DNA of 64,000 nt, from the NCBI RefSeq assembly GCF_034931025.1, contig NZ_JAYGIL010000016.1, positions 62,001 to 126,000 on the forward strand, in the 5' to 3' direction. How positions within the stretch are numbered: the first letter of the stretch is position 1; the number at the start of each line of letters is the position of its first letter. Of the stretch, positions 1 to 7,032 are shown piece after piece. The position numbers and the translations under genes are program-made. The notes under the pieces are model-generated. The model searched no databases. It had not been told where the DNA came from and saw only the letters and a program-made list of their open reading frames with translations. This stretch comes from Arcicella gelida. GTDB taxonomy: Bacteria > Bacteroidota > Bacteroidia > Cytophagales > Spirosomataceae.

Positions 1-1056
1 TTCGGTTGTTACGAAATCTCCGATAATTACACGGAAAGCAGCACTTTCTGGCTGAATGTATGGCATTAGTTGTTCGTACTCGATGCCTTCTAAGAAATTG
101 CCTTTGAAACTAAAAACTTCTTTCCAAGGAATGATTTTATCTCCATCGTTATAAGTTGAAAAATCGCCATCTTTTCCTTTTTCGTTGAAATATTTTCCAA
201 CTAAATCTTTCGCCAAAACTACATTTACAGGCTCGTAAGTATATGGATTGAACGATTTAATCAAAGAGTATTCAATGTTTTTTCCAACGGTCAAAGCTGA
301 GTTGGCTGGCAAAGTCCAAGGTGTAGTCGTCCAAGCTAAAATATAAACATTGTCGCTATTGGCAGCATCAAATAAAAATCCAGATTTACCTGTCAATTTT
401 ACTTTAAACTGAGCCGTCAGCGAAGTATCTTTTACTTCACGATAACAACCCGGCTGGTTCAATTCGTGAGAAGAAAGCCCAGTACCTGCCGCTGGCGAAT
501 AAGGTTGAATGGTATAGCCTTTGTAAAGTAAACCTTTTTCGTAAAGGGTTTTCAACAAATGCCAAACCGATTCGATATAATCGTTTTCATAGGTAATGTA
601 TGGATTATCCAAATCCACCCAGTAACCCATTTTTTCGGTCAAGTCATTCCATTGGTCAGTGAATTTCATTACAGTTTCACGACACTTTTTGTTGTACTCT
701 TCTACCGAAACATATTTTGGAGATTTCAGATTACCAATATCGTCTTTGGTAATGCCTAATTCTTTTTCTACTTGTAATTCTACGGGCAATCCGTGAGTGT
801 CCCAACCACCTTTACGTTTTACCTGCTTGCCTTTTAAAGTTTGATAACGACAGAAAATATCCTTAATCGCACGAGCCATCACGTGGTGAATACCGGGAGT
901 ACCATTGGCAGAAGGCGGGCCTTCGTAAAAAGTAAAAGTTGGATTGCCCTCACGGGTTTCGATAGATTTTTCAAAAATCTTTTCGTCTTGCCAAAATTTA
1001 AGGATTTCGTCTGCAACCTGACCGTAGTCGAGGTTTTTATATTCTTTAAAATTCAT
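1..1056 (-). CDS. ileS: Isoleucyl-tRNA synthetase, 3' end outside the window
   Basis: This charges tRNA-Ile with isoleucine in the cytoplasm. The first 352 residues are visible, in frame to the window edge, starting at ATG 1056. The Rossmann-fold signature region reads EGPPSANGTPGIHH, followed by RAIKDIFCRYQTLKG and GGWDTHGLPVELQVEK, which is typical of Bacteroidota IleRS of the eukaryote-like type 2 branch. The usual HXGH motif is replaced by G55-I56-H57-H58, the swapped GXHH form. The gene is single and divergent from the lipoprotein array. The identity is certain; the C-terminal anticodon-binding part cannot be seen. Confidence 0.97.
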   Translation of the reverse strand, partial: MNFKEYKNLDYGQVADEILKFWQDEKIFEKSIETREGNPTFTFYEGPPSANGTPGIHHVMARAIKDIFCRYQTLKGKQVKRKGGWDTHGLPVELQVEKELGITKDDIGNLKSPKYVSVEEYNKKCRETVMKFTDQWNDLTEKMGYWVDLDNPYITYENDYIESVWHLLKTLYEKGLLYKGYTIQPYSPAAGTGLSSHELNQPGCYREVKDTSLTAQFKVKLTGKSGFLFDAANSDNVYILAWTTTPWTLPANSALTVGKNIEYSLIKSFNPYTYEPVNVVLAKDLVGKYFNEKGKDGDFSTYNDGDKIIPWKEVFSFKGNFLEGIEYEQLMPYIQPESAAFRVIIGDFVTTE

Positions 1057-1137
1057 TATGGACTATAATTCGTTTATTTCGTTATCGGAAAAATTATCTG
1101 TTGAGATGTTTTTATAAATAGGAGGCGAAAATTCCTG

Positions 1138-1145
1138 CAAAAGTA
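1138..1145 (-). promoter_or_regulatory. Probable -7 element of the ileS promoter
   Basis: On the minus strand this reads TACTTTTG, which matches the Bacteroidota -7 consensus TAnnTTTG. It lies about 80 bases upstream of the ileS ATG. I see no clear TTTG -33 element at the expected distance, so only the -7 half is supported. Confidence 0.4.
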
Positions 1146-1287
1146 CAATAAATGACTGGCTTTTGGAAGGATTAAGTAGGAAGAAAAGATTTTTCAGGAT
1201 TCCAACGTTTTGGAGAAGAATGGTGTCTTTGTTGAGTTGGGCATTCTGTTTTAAAAAACAATCGTTTAAAAGCCAACAAATGAACCC

Positions 1288-1707
1288 ATGAAAAAAACTC
1301 TTGCATTGACAATATTCTGTTTTTTTAGTTTGATTGGCTGTAATTCAGAAGATGTTGGCCCTAAAGCTTTAGTAGGAGAGTGGTCTCCAACATATAGGTA
1401 TCAAAATAGGGGAAAAGATGGCACTTTAGGTGAATGGTATGATATGATTAATATTACAGCAATGCCGGGCTGTAAATTTACAAATGATAATCGTTTCTAT
1501 TTGACGGGTTCAAGCTACCACAATGATTGCTGTATTAATGGTGTAAAATACAAAGTCACCGACAATAAGATTTCATTTTTGAATGCATCAAGTGCTTGTA
1601 AGTCGCCAACCTGTGTTCCTGAAGGGTACATTTTTGAAACAAATCGTAAAGACACTTTAGTACTGGAAGAAAATTCTTTGAGAAGGGAATTTTATAGAAC
1701 TAAGTAA
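1288..1707 (+). CDS. Cysteine-rich lipoprotein, tandem family member 1
   Basis: Function unknown. The 139-residue product has a lipoprotein signal peptide ending SLIGC (Cys18), followed by acidic residues (NSED) resembling the Bacteroidota lipoprotein export signal, so it may sit on the cell surface. It shares with the next three genes an LVG[KE]W motif near residue 28, a CC pair near the middle, two later cysteines, a DTLV strand and a basic C-terminus. LVGKW plus a short beta-rich chain suggests a lipocalin-like fold, which is inference. It is the most diverged of the four: the late cysteine present in the others (QC or SC) is replaced here. Confidence 0.8.
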   Translation: MKKTLALTIFCFFSLIGCNSEDVGPKALVGEWSPTYRYQNRGKDGTLGEWYDMINITAMPGCKFTNDNRFYLTGSSYHNDCCINGVKYKVTDNKISFLNASSACKSPTCVPEGYIFETNRKDTLVLEENSLRREFYRTK

Positions 1708-1725
1708 AAAATAACCTTAAAGAAC

Positions 1726-2148
1726 ATGAAAAAGCATTTTCTAATAATACCTTTTCTTTTTTCGATTTTACTTTCTTGTAAATCAAAAGAAGAAATAAAC
1801 CCCAATAGTTTGGTTGGGAAATGGGTTGCGACGGGACAGATGCAATCTAAAAATGCTGACGGTACTTGGAGTGATTGGTATGTTCCTCAAACTTTTGCTG
1901 CCGTAAAACCTTCTGTTTGGGAATTTACAAAAGGAGGGGATTTTTTGAGAGATGGGAAAGCGGGAGGAGAATGCTGTTTTGCGGGTAATAAGTACCAACT
2001 TGATGATAACCTAATTACATTTTCAGATCATTGTCCATTGGTTGATTGTGCTTTTATTTGTAGTCCTTGGAAAATTGAATATTTAAAAAACGATACTTTG
2101 GTGATAGAACAATGCACAACTAGAAATCAATTTGTTCGAGTAAAATAA
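1726..2148 (+). CDS. Cysteine-rich lipoprotein, tandem family member 2
   Basis: This 140-residue paralogue starts 18 bases after the previous stop and is probably cotranscribed. The lipobox is LLSC (Cys18) followed by KSKEE. Core motifs are LVGKWVATG, FLRDGK, GECCFAGNKY, a spaced C-x4-C-x3-C group, DTLVIEQC and the C-terminal TRNQFVRVK. It is nearly identical to member 3 over the first 35 mature residues, the central KPS-W-EFT stretch and the last nine residues, so these two arose by recent duplication. The conserved cysteines suggest disulfides or metal binding outside the cytoplasm; no function is recognised. Confidence 0.8.
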   Translation: MKKHFLIIPFLFSILLSCKSKEEINPNSLVGKWVATGQMQSKNADGTWSDWYVPQTFAAVKPSVWEFTKGGDFLRDGKAGGECCFAGNKYQLDDNLITFSDHCPLVDCAFICSPWKIEYLKNDTLVIEQCTTRNQFVRVK

Positions 2149-2168
2149 ATGTTTAAATCTTTGAAATT

Positions 2169-2597
2169 ATGAAAACACTTTGTCTCTCACTTATTTCTTT
2201 TTTTGTTTTGCTTTCTTGTAAATCAAAAGAAGAAATTGCTCCTAATGGTCTGGTAGGAAAATGGGTTGCTACTGGTTTTACTCAGTCTATGAGCCAAGAT
2301 AGCACTTGGAGTACTTGGCGAGTTAATCCAACTTTTGCTGCCGCAAAACCTTCTATCTGGGAATTTACTAATAACGGAAAGTTTCTTAGAGATGGGAAAC
2401 CCGCTGCTGAATGTTGCTTTGCAGGTAATAGGTATGCTGTCTCTGGGAATAAAATAACTTTTACAGAATACCCAGACTGTTCAAACGTTTACTGTTATTA
2501 CTGTGGAATTAATTATTGGGAGTTTTCGAAACCTACCAATGATACCTTAATAATTCAACAATGCTTTACTAGAAACCAATTTGTTCGAGTAAAATAA
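2169..2597 (+). CDS. Cysteine-rich lipoprotein, tandem family member 3
   Basis: This 142-residue paralogue follows member 2 after 20 bases. The signal peptide ends LLSC (Cys17) followed by KSKEE, the same as member 2. It keeps LVGKWVATG, FLRDGK, AECCFAGNRY, a later C-x5-C-x2-C group, DTLIIQQC and TRNQFVRVK. The middle differs from member 2 mainly between the CC pair and the late cysteines, so that segment may be where the copies diverge functionally. The function is unknown, and a lipocalin-like outer-membrane lipoprotein is the best structural guess. Confidence 0.8.
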   Translation: MKTLCLSLISFFVLLSCKSKEEIAPNGLVGKWVATGFTQSMSQDSTWSTWRVNPTFAAAKPSIWEFTNNGKFLRDGKPAAECCFAGNRYAVSGNKITFTEYPDCSNVYCYYCGINYWEFSKPTNDTLIIQQCFTRNQFVRVK

Positions 2598-2677
2598 AAT
2601 TCAATGTATTCCAACCTTCAAAATAATTTCTACGTCTTTACTAAAAACAATTTATAAAATTTAAACTTTGAAATAAC

Positions 2678-3124
2678 ATGAAATTATTAACATTATGTGC
2701 AGGACTACTTTTGATGGTTAGTTCTTGCCAATCTGTAGAGGAAGTAAATCCATCAAAGGAAAATGGAGCAAAAGTTTCTGCTGATAAATTGGTCGGAAAA
2801 TGGAATCCTACTTATATCCAAAAAGGTAAATCAGTAGATGCTAAATGGGAAACAATCAATACTTTGGTTGCTTTGCCGACGATAGAATTTACTGCGGATG
2901 GTAAGTTTCTAAGTGATGGAAAACCAGGAGCGGATTGCTGTGGTTGGGTAGGAAATAAATATACTTTCAAGGACAGTAAAATTATTTTCTCTGATTTTAA
3001 TCCATGTCCCGATGTTGCTTGCATCGCTATTGCTTGCGATGGTTGGACGGTTCAAAAAATAGAAAGTGACACGCTTGTATTAGAAAGTTGCTTTAATGTT
3101 AGCAAATTCGTCAAAGCCAAATAA
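2678..3124 (+). CDS. Cysteine-rich lipoprotein, tandem family member 4
   Basis: Last of the tandem family, 148 residues, with lipobox VSSC (Cys17) and QSVEE after it. A linker of about ten residues precedes LVGKW, which is absent in members 2 and 3. The family motifs FLSDGK, DCCGWVGNKY, C-x4-C-x4-C, DTLVLESC and a basic C-terminus are kept. The gap before it is 80 bases, longer than between the others, so it might have its own promoter, and a strong hairpin follows it. No known function. Confidence 0.8.
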   Translation: MKLLTLCAGLLLMVSSCQSVEEVNPSKENGAKVSADKLVGKWNPTYIQKGKSVDAKWETINTLVALPTIEFTADGKFLSDGKPGADCCGWVGNKYTFKDSKIIFSDFNPCPDVACIAIACDGWTVQKIESDTLVLESCFNVSKFVKAK

Positions 3125-3179
3125 TAATTGGTTTACGAAACATTGTTTAACCTCATAACAAGTATTAAAATTGTTTTTG

Positions 3180-3212
3180 CCTCTGTAAGTAAATCTTGCA
3201 GAGGTTTTTTTT
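3180..3212 (+). terminator. Intrinsic terminator of the lipoprotein array
   Basis: The arms CCTCTGTAAG and CTTGCAGAGG (one G-U pair) enclose a five-base loop and are followed by eight T. It lies 55 bases after the fourth lipoprotein gene. Confidence 0.85.
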
Positions 3213-3335
3213 GCCATTGGGGTAGGTAATAAGTATTATTAAGCCTTTTAGTTCAAGGTAAAGCAAGTTGGCAGAGGAGGATGTAAATTATTGACTAAAA
3301 AATCATAAAATTGTTTTATTTAATGTTTTTATTAT

Positions 3336-3360
3336 TATATTTGCTTAATCAATTAAGCAA
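3336..3360 (+). promoter_or_regulatory. Promoter -7 element with overlapping palindromic operator
   Basis: TATATTTG at 3336-3343 matches the Bacteroidota -7 consensus, and a TTG at 3311-3313 may be a weak -33 element. A palindrome at 3341-3360 has 9-base arms TTGCTTAAT and ATTAAGCAA around CA. It overlaps the -7 box and the presumed transcription start and ends two bases before the sigma-factor ATG. The core is the same as in the larger palindrome at 6887-6924. LacI-type operators have this size and symmetry, so the nearby LacI protein is the likely ligand (inference). Confidence 0.65.
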
Positions 3361-3362
3361 CC

Positions 3363-3962
3363 ATGGAAAATAAGCAGCTAGAAACGTTATCAAAATCGAA
3401 TGATTTTTATCTCGAATTATGGAATCAAGCTAGGTTAGGTAGCAGGGAAGCATACGCCCAACTTTGTGAGAGCCATTATAGAACACTGTTTAACTATGGA
3501 TTAAACCTCACTAAAGATAGAGAATTGGTCAAGGATGTGATTCAGGACTTGTTTTTATACCTTTGGGAAAAACGTAATGTAATTGGGGAAATCAATGTAA
3601 TGACGATTTACTTGATTCGTGCTACTCGAAATAATTTGATTTCGCAATTGCGAAAAAACCAATGGAATGTACTCTACGATAATTTTGATAGTGAAGAAGA
3701 GCTTACAGATGAGCAAACTATAGAAAGTAGCTTAATTGAATATGAACGATATTCACAAAACGAACAAAGGATGAGAAAGGCGATAGAATTATTGCCTAAA
3801 CGCCAAAGAGAAGTACTTTTCTTGAAGTTTTACCAAGGAGTAAGTAATACCGATATTGCTAATTTGATGAATATTAATAATCAATCAGTATCTAATCATC
3901 TTCAGAAGGCACTGATAACTTTAAGAGCTTTATTCCCTAACCACTGGAAAAAAATGTTTTAG
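3363..3962 (+). CDS. RNA polymerase sigma factor, ECF-like sigma-70 family
   Basis: A 199-residue transcription initiation factor. Region 2 spans roughly residues 28-95 (FNYGLNLTKDRELVKDVIQD followed by LFLYLWEKR), and region 4 roughly 138-190 (ELLPKRQREVLFLKFYQGVS, then the helix-turn-helix NTDIANLMNINNQSVSNHL). Regions 1 and 3 are missing, as in extracytoplasmic-function sigmas. Such genes in Bacteroidota usually precede a FecR anti-sigma and a SusC/SusD pair; neither is present here. A palindromic operator overlaps its promoter, which suggests sugar-dependent control. The targets cannot be inferred from the window. Confidence 0.9.
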   Translation: MENKQLETLSKSNDFYLELWNQARLGSREAYAQLCESHYRTLFNYGLNLTKDRELVKDVIQDLFLYLWEKRNVIGEINVMTIYLIRATRNNLISQLRKNQWNVLYDNFDSEEELTDEQTIESSLIEYERYSQNEQRMRKAIELLPKRQREVLFLKFYQGVSNTDIANLMNINNQSVSNHLQKALITLRALFPNHWKKMF

Positions 3963-3982
3963 GCTTTATCAATTACGCAAGT

Positions 3983-4013
3983 AATATTATGACTTCTCTT
4001 CAATCATAATATT
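3983..4013 (+). terminator. Hairpin after the sigma-factor gene
   Basis: The inverted repeat AATATTATGA / TCATAATATT has an eleven-base loop and starts 20 bases after the sigma stop codon. The stem is AT-only and followed by only a short T-rich stretch, so termination is plausible but weak. Confidence 0.4.
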
Positions 4014-4161
4014 TTATACTAAGTTTGTAACAATATATAGCAAGGAAGGACTATAGGTATGATAAATCTATTGTAAGATGGTAAGTGTTTATCGTTGTTT
4101 TGCTTACCTTTGATGGTGCAATTCTCCACAAGACCGCTATTATATTGTCAAATTTATAAAA

Positions 4162-5478
4162 ATGAATGTTGTATTAAGGAATATTAGAGGTTTACTACTC
4201 CTTCAATTAGTTAGTTATGTATTGCCTTTAGTTGTTATTCCCTATGTTTTTAGGGCTATTGGTCCTATTTATACAGGTAAAGTAAACTTTTCTCAATCTT
4301 ACATCAATTACTTCTTGCTGTTAATTAATTACGGCTTTGATATTACTGGTACAAAGCGTATTTCAGTAGTTAAGGATAAGCCCAAAGAATTGGTTGAAAC
4401 GTTTAACGAAATTATTTCAACCAAGATTTTTTTGTTTGTTATTAGTACGGTTGTATTTCTTATTTGTACTTTATCCATTCCAACACTTCGTTCTGAGTTT
4501 GCTCTTCATTTTTACTCTTTTAGTTTTTGTTTGGGTTGGGTGTTTTTTCCTACTTGGTTTTTTCATGGTATTCAAGAAATCCAGACAGCAGCGCTTATTG
4601 CTTTGTGTTTTAAATTAGTTTCCTCAATCGCTATTTTCTTTGTTGTGAACAATGTTGAGTCATTTTATTGGTTTAACATTCTGACAAGTTTAGGACAAAT
4701 ATTGGCGGGTTTATGGGCATTTTATCTTGCTATGAAACGCTATAACATTAGCTTTTACTTCATTAAGATTCAACGAATTATTGAATTATTGATTGAAGAG
4801 CGTTTCTATTTTGTCTCTACAATAGTTGTTAATTTATATACTACAACGAATGTTTTTTTAATAGGTTTTCTCTTAGACGATAGGAGTGTCGGGATTTACT
4901 CTGCTGCAGTTAGGCTTATTACTATTGTTGTTACTGTTTGTATTAACCCGATATCGCAATCAATTTTCCCTGAGATTGCGAACAAAATGAATGCTAATCT
5001 GCAAAAAGGTTTAGAACTAGTCCAGAATATTATTCCTGTAGTATTTTTCATAACAGTTTTGGGGACTGTTTTTCTTTACGTAGTAGCGCCATTTATTGTT
5101 TCCTTTATTTTCGGTGAGAAATTTGTGGACTCAATTGGTGTATTTCAATACTTGTGTATCATTCCAATTTTATCCAGTTTGAGTTTATTTCAAGCACATA
5201 CCATGTTAAGTTTGAAATTAGATAGATACATTCTGAATATTACGCTGATTGCAGGTATTGTCAGTGTTGCTATCAATCTTATTTTTATTAATCTGCTTCA
5301 ATATTACGCTTCAGTGTTGGCATACGTTTCTGTGGAGGCATTTATCCTGGTTGCTGGGTATTTTGTGTTGAGGTATAAAGGATTGACTGTCATTGTCTTT
5401 GATAACTTCTCTGCTAAATCATTCCGTTATTTAATCAAAAATTTTAATCTTTTCGGGAATAAATCAGCGGAAAATTGA
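4162..5478 (+). CDS. Oligosaccharide flippase family protein (Wzx/RfbX-like)
   Basis: A 438-residue integral membrane protein with about twelve hydrophobic segments along its whole length. The N-terminus (LQLVSYVLPLVVIPYVFRAI, then GKVNFSQSYINYF) and the central YTTTNVFLIGFLLDDRSVGI followed by YSAAVRL match the polysaccharide flippases of the MOP superfamily. These move lipid-linked glycans across the inner membrane. No glycosyltransferase, Wzy polymerase or other surface-glycan gene is nearby, so the substrate is unknown. It is flanked by the sigma and LacI genes, with gaps of about 200 and 170 bases, and probably has its own transcript. Confidence 0.88.
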   Translation: MNVVLRNIRGLLLLQLVSYVLPLVVIPYVFRAIGPIYTGKVNFSQSYINYFLLLINYGFDITGTKRISVVKDKPKELVETFNEIISTKIFLFVISTVVFLICTLSIPTLRSEFALHFYSFSFCLGWVFFPTWFFHGIQEIQTAALIALCFKLVSSIAIFFVVNNVESFYWFNILTSLGQILAGLWAFYLAMKRYNISFYFIKIQRIIELLIEERFYFVSTIVVNLYTTTNVFLIGFLLDDRSVGIYSAAVRLITIVVTVCINPISQSIFPEIANKMNANLQKGLELVQNIIPVVFFITVLGTVFLYVVAPFIVSFIFGEKFVDSIGVFQYLCIIPILSSLSLFQAHTMLSLKLDRYILNITLIAGIVSVAINLIFINLLQYYASVLAYVSVEAFILVAGYFVLRYKGLTVIVFDNFSAKSFRYLIKNFNLFGNKSAEN

Positions 5479-5651
5479 TGTATAGAAATGAAGAAGTGTG
5501 ATGAATATTCTAATAATTTCACGTTGAGCTTTTCGTGTAAATCTACTTTCCCCTGATTAATCGGTAATATCTTCTCGATAAATCAAAATAATCGTTTAAC
5601 TTGTCTTATATTTATCCAATTTTATAAGCAATCAATTTAATTATAGTTACG

Positions 5652-6677
5652 ATGAAAAAGATGTCTATTAAGGCTGTTGCCGAAACGTTAAAAATTTCTA
5701 CTGCAACTGTTTCATATATCCTTAATGGCAAAGCCAAAGAAAAACGCATTAGTGAGGAACTCACCAAAAGAGTATTAGCCTATGTTGAAGAAAACAATTT
5801 TAAGCCCAATCACCTTGCTAAAAGCTTAAGAACTGGCAAAACCAATGTAATTGGATTAATTGTTGAAGACATTGCCGATCCATTTTTTGCAAGTGTGGCT
5901 GGAAATATAGAGAACATCGCTTATGAAAATGGTTATAAAATTATCTATAGCAGCACCAAAAATAACCCTGTAAAAGCCAAAGAACTCATCAATACCTTCA
6001 GAGAAAGAAATGTAGATGGTTATATCATTACGCCAACAGAAGGAATAGAAAGCGACATTACTCAACTGATTAATAGCGGTTTGCCTGTAGTATTATTTGA
6101 TAGAAATTGTACTGATATTGATGTTAGTTATGTGGGAATGGACAACTTTGATAGTGCCTACAAAGCTGTAAAACACCTGATTTCAAACGATTATAAAAAT
6201 ATAGCTTTAATTACGCTTGACTCTTCACAAGCACAAATGATTGACCGTTTATTGGGCTATGAAAAAGCTGTTTATGAAAAACGTATTCCTTCAATTGTTA
6301 AAAAATTTGAATACTCTTCTGCCAAAGTAAACAATATAACAGAGGAAATTGGACAATTTTTAATAGAGAATCCATCAGTAGATGCTATTTTTTTTGCAAC
6401 CAACTATTTGGCAATCAGTGGAATAGAATTGCTAAATCGAAAAAGAATTAAAATTGGAAAAGACATCGGTATCATGGTATTTGATGATAACGATTTATTT
6501 AGAATTCACCAACCTTCTATTTCTGCCATCGCCCAGCCCATTAGTGAAATGTCAAAGCAATTGATTAATACATTACTTGTTCACATGGAGAATTCCGACA
6601 AGTATGATGCTAAACAATATATTATGCCTGCTTCTATTATTTTGAGAGACTCTTCGTCGAAAGAAGAAGTTGCTTAA
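5652..6677 (+). CDS. LacI-family transcriptional regulator
   Basis: A 341-residue repressor-type protein. Residues 3-50 form the LacI helix-turn-helix and hinge (SIKAVAETLKISTATVSYIL followed by NGKAK and RVLAYVEEN). The rest is a periplasmic-binding-protein-like sugar sensor (NVIGLIVEDIADPFFASVAG, DGYIITPTEG, VVLFDRNC). It sits directly upstream of the uronide operon, whose promoter contains a 38-bp palindrome with a central TTAATCATTTAA, a plausible LacI operator. It is therefore the likely local regulator of that operon, with an oligosaccharide or uronate derivative as inducer (inference). Confidence 0.95.
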   Translation: MKKMSIKAVAETLKISTATVSYILNGKAKEKRISEELTKRVLAYVEENNFKPNHLAKSLRTGKTNVIGLIVEDIADPFFASVAGNIENIAYENGYKIIYSSTKNNPVKAKELINTFRERNVDGYIITPTEGIESDITQLINSGLPVVLFDRNCTDIDVSYVGMDNFDSAYKAVKHLISNDYKNIALITLDSSQAQMIDRLLGYEKAVYEKRIPSIVKKFEYSSAKVNNITEEIGQFLIENPSVDAIFFATNYLAISGIELLNRKRIKIGKDIGIMVFDDNDLFRIHQPSISAIAQPISEMSKQLINTLLVHMENSDKYDAKQYIMPASIILRDSSSKEEVA

Positions 6678-6867
6678 CTGATTAACCTAATGTATTTCTT
6701 CTTTTTGCTTTTTTACTAATTTTCGAGCGTTATTATTGCTAAAAAGTAATAAATATGGGACTAAATCTCGCTTGTCTATAAAACCACTCAAATATACTCT
6801 TCAAAAAGTACCTTTTTTCTCTTTAACCTGAGTTGTCAGTCTTCAATAAATATAACTATAGAAATGT

Positions 6868-6898
6868 TTTGTGATATATTTTTTTTAAATTAGATTTG
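6868..6898 (+). promoter_or_regulatory. Bacteroidota promoter of the uronide operon
   Basis: TTTG at 6868-6871, then exactly 19 bases, then TAGATTTG at 6891-6898. This fits the TTTG-N19-TAnnTTTG form of the Bacteroidota primary sigma factor. Transcription would start near 6905, inside the palindrome, leaving a leader of about 125 bases before the GH88 start. The rest of the 355-base gap from 6678 shows no gene and no other clear signal. Confidence 0.8.
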
Positions 6899-6924
6899 CT
6901 TAATCATTTAAGCAAATCTAATTT
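6887..6924. promoter_or_regulatory. 38-bp perfect palindrome, probable LacI-type operator
   Basis: Two perfect 17-base arms, AAATTAGATTTGCTTAA and its complement, flank TCAT. The palindrome overlaps the -7 element and the expected start site, the position of a repressor operator. The inner 20 bases differ by one base from the palindrome before the sigma gene at 3341-3360. No T-run follows and no gene ends here, so it is not a terminator. Confidence 0.75.
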
Positions 6925-7032
6925 CGATACACCTTTCATTAAACTTCTATATGATAAGAAGTAAAAAACCACTATTCTAACCGAAATCAAGCGTCATTAT
7001 TATTGAAAATAGGGCATGTTAATTATAAATCA

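Noticed and set aside
841..1068. Plus-strand open frames within ileS
   Set aside because: They run antisense to a clearly conserved synthetase and have no recognisable product.
3342..3361. Palindrome before the sigma gene read as a terminator
   Set aside because: It has no T-run, lies upstream of a start codon, overlaps a -7 box and matches the operon palindrome.
7003..7032. Upstream ATG for the GH88 gene
   Set aside because: It adds ten residues before an otherwise standard signal peptide, so ATG 7033 is a better start.
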